Below, piece after piece: positions 1 to 8,738 of a stretch of 64,000 bases of DNA. Position numbers and translations under genes: made by a program. Source of the DNA: SKHV01 sp963678565 (lineage in GTDB: Bacteria; Bacteroidota; Bacteroidia; Bacteroidales; Prolixibacteraceae); contig OY782875.1 in NCBI GenBank assembly GCA_963678565.1, positions 1,302,001 through 1,366,000 of the forward strand, given 5' to 3'. The notes beneath the pieces are model-generated. The model was not told where the DNA came from. It searched no databases and saw only the letters and a program-made list of their open reading frames with translations. Position 1 is the first letter of the stretch. Every line of letters starts with the position of its first letter.

Positions 1-212
1 TTCTGCAAAAGCAAATGTTGAATTCAATAAAAAGAATGGTTTTTGTTGTGGGTGGGCCATACGGGTTTTCCGATGAAGTTTATCAACGAGCCAATTCAAA
101 AATGTCATTGTCTTTAATGACTTATTCACATCAAATGGTGCGAATGATTTTTTTAGAGCAGTTGTATCGGGCCATGACCATTATAAAAAATGAACCCTAT
201 CATCACCAATAA
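1..212 (+). CDS. rlmH: RlmH, 23S rRNA pseudouridine-1915 N3-methyltransferase (3' end only)
   Basis: The 5' part lies outside the window; the reading frame is already open at base 3 and runs to a stop at 210-212. The visible C-terminus carries the SPOUT-class signature of the RlmH family: a glycine-rich VVGGPYGFSDEV segment that forms part of the trefoil-knot SAM site, then SHQMVRMIFLEQLYRA and the terminal NEPYHHQ, which is almost invariant in this family. RlmH methylates N3 of pseudouridine 1915 in helix 69 of 23S rRNA on the assembled ribosome. The next gene starts 13 bases later on the same strand, so the two may be co-transcribed. The identification is firm because this C-terminus is so distinctive. 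Confidence 0.95.
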   Translation, partial: LQKQMLNSIKRMVFVVGGPYGFSDEVYQRANSKMSLSLMTYSHQMVRMIFLEQLYRAMTIIKNEPYHHQ

Positions 213-225
213 TATCGATTGATAA

Positions 226-3200
226 ATGCGAATTTCGAGGTATATAAAAATTCCGTTATACGCACTCATCATTTTTATGGTGCTGGGTATTGTTACGGAG
301 AAATATTTCCTCGCAAGTAAAATTAACGATGGTGAAATTTCGAAGTTTAGTAAAACACTTCAGAAAAGGCAGGATCGATTAGAAGAAACGATTGATGAAA
401 TTGTTTTTGAATTAGATACGCTAGGCGATTTTTCAGACGTTAATTTATTTCATTATTTCTCGAAATATATCGATGAATTAGCACACGATGAAACGGCCAT
501 TATTATTTCTGATTATTCCGATCCTTATTTTTGGTCGAGCAATGTAATTGCCTTTTACGATGAGTTACAAAATGTATCAAATGGATTGTACCATTTGCCC
601 AATGGATGGTATGTACTTACAACTTATAAAACAGACGATTTCGTAATTTATGGATTGACATTAATTAAATACGATTACGAAATTGAGAACGATTATCTTG
701 AAAATAAGTTTGCAAAAGGTTTTCAATTGCCTTCGAATTACGAAGTGCTTTTTTATAAAACTTCCGATTCTTACCCTGTTTTTAATAAACGTCGACAGTT
801 TCTGTTTTCAATACGTCCCTCAGAGCGTTTGTCGGGCATGTATTCGGGAATTTTTTATCCATCCATTTTTTATGTGTTGGCATTGTTTGCTGGGTTTGTT
901 CTATTGTTTAGGCTCCTGATTCATTATATGCACCGCAGACCTATTTTAAGATTATCCTTGCTGGCGGTTTTTTTAGCGTTAATGTATTATGTGTTGAACA
1001 CCTTTAATATTCCGCAAACCTTTTTTAAACTAGAACTCTTTTCGCCAAAGGCTTTTGCTTATTCTTCGATATGGTATTCGATGGGAGAGTTTTTGGTTTT
1101 CAGTGTTTTCATGTTCTTTTTTTCGGTTACCTTTTATCGATCGTTTGAGCTGCCTCGCTTTGTGCGAATTAATAAAAGTTTACTTCGGCTTACCAATATT
1201 GTAATGCTTTTATTTGTTGCCGGATTATTGGTTTTTATTCGATTTTCGCTGAAAACCTTAATCATGAATTCTAGTGTTTCGTATGCAATTTACAAGCTAG
1301 AAGAACTCAATGAATACAGTTTGATTGGATACCTTGCAATTGCATTTCAATTTTTGGCATTTTACTTTATTTCATTACGAGTCGCACAGGTTTGTCGTTC
1401 TATATTTAAGGTAAAAGCATACTTGATCAATTTATCAATTGCGACCGTTTTATTTGTGATAATTCAGCTTGTATTTTCGTTTAGCACTATTCTGACTATC
1501 ACAATTTTCTTTTTAACAGTTGCGGTCATCAATTATATTCTAAGTTTAAAGGAAATTTTGTCGTACCGCTTATCTCGAATTGTAATCTACGTTTTGGTTT
1601 TTACCATTTTCACCATTGTTCACTTGTTGAAATATGTAAAAGCGTATGAGCAAAATGTTCAGGAAGTGATGGTCATGAACTTATCGAATGAGCATGATCC
1701 TACGGCTGAATTATTTTTGCGAGATATTGACAAAAAATTGAATTCTGACACACAAATTATTGATTCCTATCAATATGGGGCTGAAGCGGTAGAGGATTAC
1801 ATCGCAAACACCTATTTTAACAATGGATATTTCAGGGATTACGATTTGCAAATTACGATTTGTGATGAAGTCGATAGCTTATTAATTCAGCCCGAAAATG
1901 AACTGATAGGGTGTTTCCCATTTTTCGAAGAAATGATAACGGAGCTATCGATTCCGATTGATGATATTAGTTTTTATTTTATCGACAACATGAATGGGCG
2001 AATTACTTATATGGGAAACTATTTGTTTTCCTTGCCCGATCTCAGTTACTTCAAGGTGTATATTGAATTGAATTCGAAGTTGCTATCTGAAGGAACTGGA
2101 TTTCCAGAATTATTATTGCCACAGAGCTCGATAGAAAATAGAATTCGGAACAACTTTTCATTTGCTAAGTACAATGGTGGAGAATTGATTGACCGGGGGG
2201 GCGAATTTTTATATGGTTTAAACCTTTCTGCTTTCGAAATTCCGAACGATACAATTGGCTTTGTCGATTGGGGAGGATACGAACATTGTTATTACAATCT
2301 AGGAAACGACAACGTAGTTTTAGTGAGTCGTGAAAAGATTCGTTTGTTCGACTATTTTATTGCTTTCCCTTATGTGTTTGTGTTTCTGTTTATTATTTCA
2401 AGTATTCTTAATTTATTCTCTACCAATAATTATAAGATATTCTACATTCGACAATCACTGCGAATTAGAATCCAAGTATCAATCATAGGTGTTGTAATGA
2501 TTGCTTTGCTTATTGTGGGGTCGGGAACGATCTATTACATTGTCACTCAGTATCAATTGAACCACGAGGATGATTTAGTTGAAAAAGTAAATTCTATTTC
2601 CATTGAAATTGATATTTTGTTGGGCGATTTTGAACACTTTAATCCTGAAATGATTGACTATTTGGGATATGAGTTAATAAACCTTTCTGATATTTTTAAG
2701 ACCGATATCAATATTTACGACCTTTATGGAAATTTGGTTTCTACTTCTCGTCATGAAATCTTTGAGAAAGGGCTAATTTCAACACACATGGATGCTCGTG
2801 CATTGAGCTATTTAACGGAGTACGATCCGGTACGATACATTCATGAAGAATACATTGGCGAATTAAAATATTTGTCGGCGTATATTCCAATGATTAATAG
2901 TTTGGGCTATCAAATTGGTTACATTAACTTACCGTATTTTACCCACGAGAGGCGCTTTCGTCAGGAGATTACAACTTTCGTTTTTGCTTTCATCAATATC
3001 TATGTTTTCCTATTGATGGCAAGTATTTTTGTGGCATATTATATTTCAACTCGAATAACCGAACCGCTGAAAATGATTCGGGAAAATCTGAGAGAAGTAA
3101 AGCTCGGTAAACGAACCCAAAAGCTAGAATATCAATCCGAAGATGAAATTGGATTGTTGGTGTCGGAATACAATCAAATGCTCGAAGAGTTGGCTACTAG

Positions 3201-3891
3201 TGCAGAGTTGTTGGCACGTTCGGAACGTGAAATTGCCTGGCGCGAAATGGCCAAACAAATTGCCCACGAAATAAAAAATCCATTGACGCCAATGAAACTG
3301 AATATTCAGTTTTTACAACGAACAAAACTTGCCAACGACGATAAGGATGAAAAGCTTAAACGAATAACCGATACTTTAATTGAGCAAATTGATAATTTGT
3401 CGGCGATTGCTACCGAGTTCTCAAATTTTGCAAAAATCCCGAAAACGAAAAATGAGCGTTTTAATTTAAGTCATCGATTGAAAGAAACTTTGGAGCTGTA
3501 CGCAAATACAGGACAGGTAAAATTAGAATTCGACATAGAAGAATATGACTTTTATATTTATGCCGATCCTGAGCAATTTTCACGGGCAATTATTAATTTA
3601 ATTAAGAATGCGATCCAATCGATTCCTGAAACTCGTAAAGGGGAAATTTTAATTGCGGTTAAGAAACAAGAGAACAGTGCTATTATTTCTGTAAAAGACA
3701 ATGGCAAAGGAATTCCAGATGATTTGGCTTCGCATATTTTTGTGCCAAACTTTACCACCAAATCGAGTGGCGCAGGCTTAGGCTTGGCCATAACCAAAAG
3801 CATTGTGGAGAATTTTAATGGACATATTTGGTTCGATTCAAACAAAGCCGAAGGCACTACTTTCTATATTAAAATTCCAATAATCGATTAG
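226..3891 (+). CDS. Large multi-pass membrane histidine kinase, NtrY-like
   Basis: A 1221-residue sensor kinase. One membrane helix near residues 8-25 precedes an extracytoplasmic stretch; about eight hydrophobic segments follow between 210 and 470, then a second soluble stretch (about 475-705), helices near 708-732 and 751-773, a third sensor-like stretch (775-915) and a last helix near 918-943. After it come a HAMP-like linker (ITEPLKMIRENL), the phosphoacceptor box AKQIAHEIKNPLTPMK with His1014, the N box around Asn1128, DNGKGIP (1158-1164) and GAGLGLA (1183-1189). The HEIKNPLTPMK form of the box is typical of NtrY-type kinases. No response regulator lies next to it, so its partner is unknown. 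The number of membrane segments and two soluble sensor stretches are far beyond a standard two-helix sensor. The kinase assignment is secure; the ligand is not known. Confidence 0.9.
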   Translation: MRISRYIKIPLYALIIFMVLGIVTEKYFLASKINDGEISKFSKTLQKRQDRLEETIDEIVFELDTLGDFSDVNLFHYFSKYIDELAHDETAIIISDYSDPYFWSSNVIAFYDELQNVSNGLYHLPNGWYVLTTYKTDDFVIYGLTLIKYDYEIENDYLENKFAKGFQLPSNYEVLFYKTSDSYPVFNKRRQFLFSIRPSERLSGMYSGIFYPSIFYVLALFAGFVLLFRLLIHYMHRRPILRLSLLAVFLALMYYVLNTFNIPQTFFKLELFSPKAFAYSSIWYSMGEFLVFSVFMFFFSVTFYRSFELPRFVRINKSLLRLTNIVMLLFVAGLLVFIRFSLKTLIMNSSVSYAIYKLEELNEYSLIGYLAIAFQFLAFYFISLRVAQVCRSIFKVKAYLINLSIATVLFVIIQLVFSFSTILTITIFFLTVAVINYILSLKEILSYRLSRIVIYVLVFTIFTIVHLLKYVKAYEQNVQEVMVMNLSNEHDPTAELFLRDIDKKLNSDTQIIDSYQYGAEAVEDYIANTYFNNGYFRDYDLQITICDEVDSLLIQPENELIGCFPFFEEMITELSIPIDDISFYFIDNMNGRITYMGNYLFSLPDLSYFKVYIELNSKLLSEGTGFPELLLPQSSIENRIRNNFSFAKYNGGELIDRGGEFLYGLNLSAFEIPNDTIGFVDWGGYEHCYYNLGNDNVVLVSREKIRLFDYFIAFPYVFVFLFIISSILNLFSTNNYKIFYIRQSLRIRIQVSIIGVVMIALLIVGSGTIYYIVTQYQLNHEDDLVEKVNSISIEIDILLGDFEHFNPEMIDYLGYELINLSDIFKTDINIYDLYGNLVSTSRHEIFEKGLISTHMDARALSYLTEYDPVRYIHEEYIGELKYLSAYIPMINSLGYQIGYINLPYFTHERRFRQEITTFVFAFINIYVFLLMASIFVAYYISTRITEPLKMIRENLREVKLGKRTQKLEYQSEDEIGLLVSEYNQMLEELATSAELLARSEREIAWREMAKQIAHEIKNPLTPMKLNIQFLQRTKLANDDKDEKLKRITDTLIEQIDNLSAIATEFSNFAKIPKTKNERFNLSHRLKETLELYANTGQVKLEFDIEEYDFYIYADPEQFSRAIINLIKNAIQSIPETRKGEILIAVKKQENSAIISVKDNGKGIPDDLASHIFVPNFTTKSSGAGLGLAITKSIVENFNGHIWFDSNKAEGTTFYIKIPIID

Positions 3892-3893
3892 TT

Positions 3894-4676
3894 ATGTTGA
3901 AAATTACTGTATTGGTAGAAAATACTGCGGGGCGATTCTGTTTGGCTGAGCATGGATTAAGTTATTTTATCGAAGGAAAATCGAAATATCTATTTGATAC
4001 AGGCTCAAGCAATTTATTTTTAGAAAATGCAAAGCGCGTTAAATTAGATCTAACAGAGGTTGAAACTGTCGTGCTGAGTCATGGGCACGATGATCATACT
4101 GGTGGATTAAAGTACCTGCAAAACAAAAAGCTAATTGCTCATCCACAGGTTTTTATGAAACGATTTCGTAAAAGAACAGGAACGGGGCTCGGGCTGCCAC
4201 TTTCGAAAGATGAGCTACAAAATTTAGGTTTTCAAATGCAACTTTCTAAAGCACCACTTCAGTTAGATGAGGAGACTTGGTTTTTAGGCGAAATTCCGAA
4301 GATTACTGACTTTGAGGCAAAAACTACGTCCTTCGTTGATGAGTTGGGGTTGGATGATTTTATCCCCGACGATTCGGGCATGGTTTTTAAAACTAGCAAA
4401 GGTTTGGTTTTAATAACAGGGTGTGCACATTCGGGGGTTTGTAACATGATTTTGCATGCCCAAAATATTACTGGCGAAAAGAAAATTCATGCGGTTATTG
4501 GTGGTTTTCATTTAACTACAGCTGATGAGCAAACGCTAAAAACCATCGAATTCTTGAAGGAATTAAAGGTTGAGAAAGTAATTCCATCGCATTGTACCGC
4601 TTTTCCGGCATTGGCCGAGTTTCATAAGCACTTTCCATTTGTACAACTGAAAACAGGGAATACTTTACAGCTATAA
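3894..4676 (+). CDS. Metallo-beta-lactamase-fold hydrolase
   Basis: A 260-residue soluble protein with the di-metal site of the MBL superfamily: LSHGHDDHTGG (His63, His65, Asp67, His68), His179 in GCAHSGV, and later His206 (GGFHL) and His233 (PSHCTA). The early N-terminal arrangement and the GCAHSG motif resemble the branch annotated as 7,8-dihydropterin-6-yl-methyl-4-(beta-D-ribofuranosyl)aminobenzene-5'-phosphate synthase-like proteins; in bacteria the substrate of this branch is usually unknown. It starts two bases after the kinase stop codon, so the two genes are very likely one transcription unit, which may mean a shared physiological role. I am confident in the fold and not in the substrate. 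Confidence 0.8.
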   Translation: MLKITVLVENTAGRFCLAEHGLSYFIEGKSKYLFDTGSSNLFLENAKRVKLDLTEVETVVLSHGHDDHTGGLKYLQNKKLIAHPQVFMKRFRKRTGTGLGLPLSKDELQNLGFQMQLSKAPLQLDEETWFLGEIPKITDFEAKTTSFVDELGLDDFIPDDSGMVFKTSKGLVLITGCAHSGVCNMILHAQNITGEKKIHAVIGGFHLTTADEQTLKTIEFLKELKVEKVIPSHCTAFPALAEFHKHFPFVQLKTGNTLQL

Positions 4677-4750
4677 GAAAAATTAACTTGTTTGCTAGCT
4701 GAGTTCTTTGGCAAGAGCGGCATCTTGATAAATTCCATCACATTTTTTGA

Positions 4751-5000
4751 GGTAACCGGGGCGAAGAGCTTGGTAACTTTGGAAAAATGGTAAAGCCCAC
4801 AGCAAACTAGTCGGTAACTGCAACTAAATGACTTCTCCCGTTGCGGAATGGTTGGTAACCACAGAAAATTGCAATGTAACCATGGAGAAATGCTTCGTAA
4901 CCATGGAAATTTATGAAATCCTGTAGCGGAATGGTCGGTAACCTGGTTCCCTTGCATTTCGCTACGGGATTTACCATTTCGCACCGGGCTTTAGCATTTT
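4751..5000. repeat. Degenerate tandem repeat, period about 20.5 bp, in a gene-free stretch
   Basis: The 437 bases between the MBL gene and gldA hold no credible gene. A GGTAACC-like core recurs at 4751, 4772, 4813, 4854, 4875, 4896 and 4937, that is at steps of 21, 41, 41, 21, 21 and 41 bases, so each step is one or two units of about 20.5. Neighbouring units share a fuller form resembling GTAACCATGGAGAAATGCTT. GCGGAATGGT precedes the core at 4844-4853 and again at about 4927-4936. The last part switches to an opposite-sense form: CATTTCGC-type words at about 4955 and 4976. GTAGCGGAATG (about 4924) and CATTTCGCTAC (about 4956) could pair as a hairpin with one G:U. It looks like a decayed intergenic repeat; its function is unknown. 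Confidence 0.6.
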
Positions 5001-5113
5001 AATATCGAATTTGAATTTATTGTTGAAGTTCTCCCTTAACAATTTTGAGTCGCTTTCGGAAAATAATAGAATTCTATTAATTGGGCCTTGTAACTTTTAA
5101 TTTTAATCAAGAA

Positions 5114-6019
5114 TTACAAGGTCAGTTCCCGGAATATGTTTTCAATGCTTTTTTCCTGCTCCTGAAGAGTAAGTATGGTGTAATTATTTGCGACTGCAAA
5201 ATTGAACAGTAGAGGTCGAATGTCTGATTTTGGGTTGGCTTCTATTAAAATTGTATTCGAGTTGATTGTATAAACGTTTTTTACAAAATCTAGCTTTTCA
5301 AATTGAGTTGCTTCAATATTTTCGATGGTTTCAAAAAGTACTTTTTGGTTTTGCGACAAGCTTTTATTCAAGGTTGAAATTGGTCCGTCGGCAACCAACT
5401 CGCCTTTGTTGATTATAATCACACGCTTGCAAATAGCTTCCACTTCTTGCATAATATGGGTGGAGAGCAAAACTGTTTTTTCTTTACTAATCTTTACAAT
5501 CATCGAACGAATTTCTTCGAGTTGATTGGGATCAAGCCCTGAAGTTGGTTCATCCAATATTAGCAATTCCGGATTATGAATTAGGGCTTGTGCCAAGCCA
5601 ACGCGCTGCTTGTATCCTTTCGATAAAGCGCCTACTTTTTTATGAATTTCAAGTTCTAATCCAGTTAACTCTATGGCTTCATCAATGCGTTGATTAAGCG
5701 ATTTTAATTTGTAAATTCCACCAACGAACTGAAGGTATTCACGAATATACATTTCGGGATAGAGCGGCGTTGACTCTGGTAAATAGCCAATTTTTGATTG
5801 AAAAAAGTTGAGATTTGAATTTAGATTTTCGCCATCAAAAAGTACATTGCCACTATCGGGGTTTAAGTAGCCCGTAATAATTTTCATCATTGTTGATTTA
5901 CCTGCACCATTGGGGCCTAAAAATCCAGTAATTTCCCCTTTGTTTAGCTGGAAACTTACATCGTTTAGCGCTTTTTGCGATCCGTAGGTTTTGGTAATAT
6001 TTTCAACAATTATCGACAT
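5114..6019 (-). CDS. gldA: GldA-type ABC transporter ATP-binding protein
   Basis: A 301-residue ABC ATPase with Walker A GPNGAGKST (35-43), signature LSKGYKQR (132-139) and Walker B LLILDEPTSGLD (152-163). The N-terminus (MSIIVENITKTYGSQKAL) and overall length match GldA, the ATPase that works with membrane proteins GldF and GldG in gliding motility of Bacteroidota. The C-terminal 80 residues form the domain usually found after the ATPase core in this subfamily. gldF and gldG are not in the window. The start codon lies one base after the wlbA stop, so gldA is the last gene of the wlbC-wlbB-wlbA unit, which is curious for a motility or secretion gene. Related homologues also occur in non-gliding species, so the role in motility is not proven. 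Confidence 0.85.
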   Translation of the reverse strand: MSIIVENITKTYGSQKALNDVSFQLNKGEITGFLGPNGAGKSTMMKIITGYLNPDSGNVLFDGENLNSNLNFFQSKIGYLPESTPLYPEMYIREYLQFVGGIYKLKSLNQRIDEAIELTGLELEIHKKVGALSKGYKQRVGLAQALIHNPELLILDEPTSGLDPNQLEEIRSMIVKISKEKTVLLSTHIMQEVEAICKRVIIINKGELVADGPISTLNKSLSQNQKVLFETIENIEATQFEKLDFVKNVYTINSNTILIEANPKSDIRPLLFNFAVANNYTILTLQEQEKSIENIFRELTL

Positions 6020-6020
6020 A

Positions 6021-6947
6021 TTATAAGGTGTTTAACAATGGGTGATAGTCGCCCGTTTTTCCTATAGCTTTAGCATTTCGAATATCGTCGGTAAGCATAA
6101 TGCTTTTGGCAACATCATCAATTGTGAAACCTTTTCCATTTAATATATGTTCGTACGATTGGGTGTGTAAATTAGCAAAGCCGTTGCTGAATTCCAATTC
6201 CTCATTTTCAATTTTAAGAGAGCGGAAAGTTCGAATTCCTTTTTCTTTAATATCGGTACTTAAATCATCGTAATCGAGACTTAAAAACCAGCGTACGTTT
6301 GCATTTTTAAGTTGTAAAATTCCAGCCGCCTTTTGATCCGAATAATAATTGAGCGTGCTCTTCTGTACATCGCCAAAAATCCAAATCAACATGTCGAAAA
6401 AGTGAATCCCAATATTGGTTGCCACGCCGCCCGACTTTTCCTGAACCGTTTTCCAGCTTTTGTAATACCACTTTCCTCGTGAGGTGATATAGGTTAAATC
6501 GATATCGTAAATTTTATCTTGAGGGCCTTCTTCAATTTTCTTCTTAAGCGCTATAATCGTTGGATGCAAGCGCAATTGAAGAATGGTATTGATGTTGTTT
6601 CCGGTAGCTTGCATTAAATTGTCAAGCTTTGTTAAGTCGCGTGGAAAAAGCACCAATGGCTTTTCGCAAATGGCATTGGCATTGTTTTCGAGTGCCATTT
6701 GAATATGTGTTCGGTGCAAGAAATTGGGGGAACAAATACTTACGAAATCAACCGGATTGTCTTCAAGGAAATCGATGAACTTTTCTGTGCTCAAAAAGAA
6801 TTCAGCATTTGGAAAATAGCTGTCGATTCTTCCCATTACATCAAACTTATCGTGAGCTATCAATAGATTATTGTTTGTTTCTTTAATCGCTCGTATATGT
6901 CGTTCCGCAACAAAACCTGCTGCTCCAATTAATGCAAAGTTTTTCAA
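6021..6947 (-). CDS. wlbA: UDP-GlcNAcA 3-dehydrogenase, WlbA/WbpB type
   Basis: A 308-residue Gfo/Idh/MocA oxidoreductase. The N-terminal Rossmann segment FALIGAAGFVAERHIRAI, the CEKPLV motif and the downstream ITSRGKWYYKSWK and GVATNIGIHFFDMLIWIFG segments match WlbA/WbpB, which oxidises C3 of UDP-N-acetylglucosaminuronic acid with NAD+. In the known pathway the product is aminated by WlbC/WbpE and acetylated by WlbB/WbpD to give UDP-2,3-diacetamido-2,3-dideoxy-glucuronic acid. All three genes are consecutive here in the order wlbC, wlbB, wlbA, which supports the assignment. In the known systems the reoxidation of NADH uses 2-oxoglutarate; nothing in the sequence contradicts that. The following gene, gldA, starts one base after its stop. 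Confidence 0.88.
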   Translation of the reverse strand: MKNFALIGAAGFVAERHIRAIKETNNNLLIAHDKFDVMGRIDSYFPNAEFFLSTEKFIDFLEDNPVDFVSICSPNFLHRTHIQMALENNANAICEKPLVLFPRDLTKLDNLMQATGNNINTILQLRLHPTIIALKKKIEEGPQDKIYDIDLTYITSRGKWYYKSWKTVQEKSGGVATNIGIHFFDMLIWIFGDVQKSTLNYYSDQKAAGILQLKNANVRWFLSLDYDDLSTDIKEKGIRTFRSLKIENEELEFSNGFANLHTQSYEHILNGKGFTIDDVAKSIMLTDDIRNAKAIGKTGDYHPLLNTL

Positions 6948-6996
6948 AATAGTATTGTTTGTTGATTAAACGGTGGCAAAAGTAATTTTATAATTG

Positions 6997-7557
6997 TCAA
7001 TTATCAATTATCAAATCCTCATTTTCCATTTTCCATTGTTGGCCTGTTTGTGTGCATTGCATTTTCATGTTTAAAACAATGCCTTCTTTAGTGATCCATC
7101 CGGTTTGAGATGCCGGAACTCCTGTCATTAGTGCAAACGGTTTAACATTTTTAGTAACAACAGCTCCAGCTCCAATCATGGCATAGGCACCAATGGTGGT
7201 GCCACACAGTATCGTTGCATTGGCACCAATGGTTGCTCCCTTTTTTACGGTGGTTGTTTGAAATTCTTCCTTGCGATTAACAAATGAACGTGGATTAATT
7301 ACGTTGGTAAATACACAACTTGGTCCGCAAAAAACATCGTCTTCTAAAACAACATTGTCGTAAACACTTACATTATTTTGGATTTTTACATTGTTGCCAA
7401 TTTTTGCCTTCCCAACAAAAACATTTTGTCCTAAAATACAATTTGCACCAATTTGGGACGTAGGCATGATGTGACAGAAATGCCAAATTTTAGTTCCGTT
7501 TCCAATTTTAGCGCCTTCATCGACACATGCAGTTGGATGGATAGATATATTACTCAT
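6997..7557 (-). CDS. wlbB: N-acetyltransferase of 2,3-diamino-uronic acid synthesis, WlbB/WbpD type
   Basis: A 186-residue left-handed beta-helix acyltransferase. Hexapeptide-repeat turns run from about residue 8 to 150 (IHPTACVDEGAKIGNGTKIW, then NCILGQNVFVGKAKIGNNVKI, then KKGATIGANATILCGTTIG). The segment CGPSCVFTNVINPRSFVNRKEEF is the loop that binds substrate and acetyl-CoA in WlbB/WbpD. The enzyme acetylates the 3-amino group of UDP-GlcNAc(3NH2)A. It lies two bases after wlbC and 49 bases before wlbA on the same strand. The length is normal for the family. Homologues also act on other UDP-sugars, but the flanking aminotransferase and dehydrogenase settle the likely substrate. Confidence 0.88.
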   Translation of the reverse strand: MSNISIHPTACVDEGAKIGNGTKIWHFCHIMPTSQIGANCILGQNVFVGKAKIGNNVKIQNNVSVYDNVVLEDDVFCGPSCVFTNVINPRSFVNRKEEFQTTTVKKGATIGANATILCGTTIGAYAMIGAGAVVTKNVKPFALMTGVPASQTGWITKEGIVLNMKMQCTQTGQQWKMENEDLIIDN

Positions 7558-7559
7558 TG

Positions 7560-8666
7560 TTATTCGTTTTCAATATTTTGAAAATCAATAATTGCCTGTG
7601 CGACTTCGCGAATTTCATCTTCGGTAATAAAACCGTGCATCGGCAACGACAAAACAATATCGGAAACAATTTCGGCAACTTCAAATTTTGCATTGATCGG
7701 GATCATTTCTTTAAATACTTCCTGATTGGGTAAAGGTTTTGGATAGTGAATAGCACTTGGAATTCCCTTTTCTTGCAAATAGTTTTTAAGCGCATCGCGA
7801 TTGTTAACACTAATGGTATATTGTGCCCAAACACTCGTGTTTTCGGTATTTACTTCAGGAAGCAAAACGGTGTCGGCCAGTAATTGAGAATAAAGCTGTG
7901 CCGCTTTTTGTCGTTTGATAATTTCACTTTCAAAGTAGCGAAGTTTAACACGCAAAATAGCAGCCTGAATAGTGTCCATACGCGCATTCAAGCCAATTAC
8001 TTTATGATGATAACGTTGTTCTTGACCATGTGAACGAGCTAATTTGATTCGTTTTGCTACCTTATCGCTATTGGTGAAAACAGCACCGCCATCGCCATAA
8101 CAACCCAAGGGTTTTGCAGGAAAAAAACTGGTTATGCCAACATCGGTAAGATTGCCCGACTTTTTATTCTTGTAGGTTGCCCCAAAGGATTGAGCAGCAT
8201 CTTCGATAACCCATAAATGATATTTGTCGGCGATTTTATTGATGGCATCGTAGTTGGCGCATTGTCCGAACAAAGAAACGCTTATAATTCCTCGGGTTTT
8301 GTTGGTGATTTTCTCTTCAATTTTTGAAACATCGATATTGAAATCGACCGGAGAAATATCAACAAAAACAGGTCTGGCATTTAAATGAGCAACCATCGAA
8401 GCCGTGGCAATAAAACTAAAAGCAGGTACAATTACTTCATCTTCGGGTTGTAGCTTATAGGCCATTAGTGAAATAAGCAAAGCATCGCTACCCGAACTGC
8501 AGCAAATTGCATGTTTAGCACCAACGAAGCTTGCCAGTTCTTCTTCGAGTTTTGAAATTTCATCACCATTTATGAAAGTACTTGATTGAATCACATTCGC
8601 GATGGATTCATCAATTTCATTTTTATATGCTTGATATTGTCGATTTAAATCACAGAATTGCATCAA
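7560..8666 (-). CDS. wlbC: UDP-3-keto-GlcNAcA aminotransferase, WlbC/WbpE type
   Basis: A 368-residue DegT/DnrJ/EryC1/StrS aminotransferase. The PLP lysine is Lys185 in SFFPAKPLGCYGDGGA; the PLP-ring Asp is in VIEDAAQSFGA; the early segment HAICCSSGSDALLISLMA binds phosphate. The SFFPAKPLGCYGDGGA form is characteristic of the WbpE/WlbC group, which transfers an amino group from glutamate to the 3-keto sugar made by WlbA. It is the first gene of the wlbC-wlbB-wlbA-gldA unit. A glycosyltransferase gene diverges 72 bases away, so the gap must hold promoters for both. Two in-frame ATG codons begin the gene (MMQF); either could be the start. Confidence 0.88.
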   Translation of the reverse strand: MMQFCDLNRQYQAYKNEIDESIANVIQSSTFINGDEISKLEEELASFVGAKHAICCSSGSDALLISLMAYKLQPEDEVIVPAFSFIATASMVAHLNARPVFVDISPVDFNIDVSKIEEKITNKTRGIISVSLFGQCANYDAINKIADKYHLWVIEDAAQSFGATYKNKKSGNLTDVGITSFFPAKPLGCYGDGGAVFTNSDKVAKRIKLARSHGQEQRYHHKVIGLNARMDTIQAAILRVKLRYFESEIIKRQKAAQLYSQLLADTVLLPEVNTENTSVWAQYTISVNNRDALKNYLQEKGIPSAIHYPKPLPNQEVFKEMIPINAKFEVAEIVSDIVLSLPMHGFITEDEIREVAQAIIDFQNIENE

Positions 8667-8738
8667 ATAATATGAATTGTTGTTCTACAAAAATAACTCT
8701 AAAAGGTAAAGATTATTATTTTTGTTGAAATCGTTTCT

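Noticed and set aside
4622..4984. Open minus-strand frame of 120 codons across the repeat stretch
   Set aside because: The translation has no recognisable domain, is rich in Cys, Phe and Trp from the repeat words, and overlaps the end of the MBL gene on the other strand. It is better explained by the repeats than by a gene.
4751..5000. CRISPR array
   Set aside because: The period is about 20.5 bases, the units are degenerate and there are no unique spacers or cas genes nearby.
5086..5121. Stem of CCTTGTAA and TTACAAGG around the gldA stop as a terminator
   Set aside because: The loop is 20 bases, the stem is AT-rich and no T-run follows on the minus strand.
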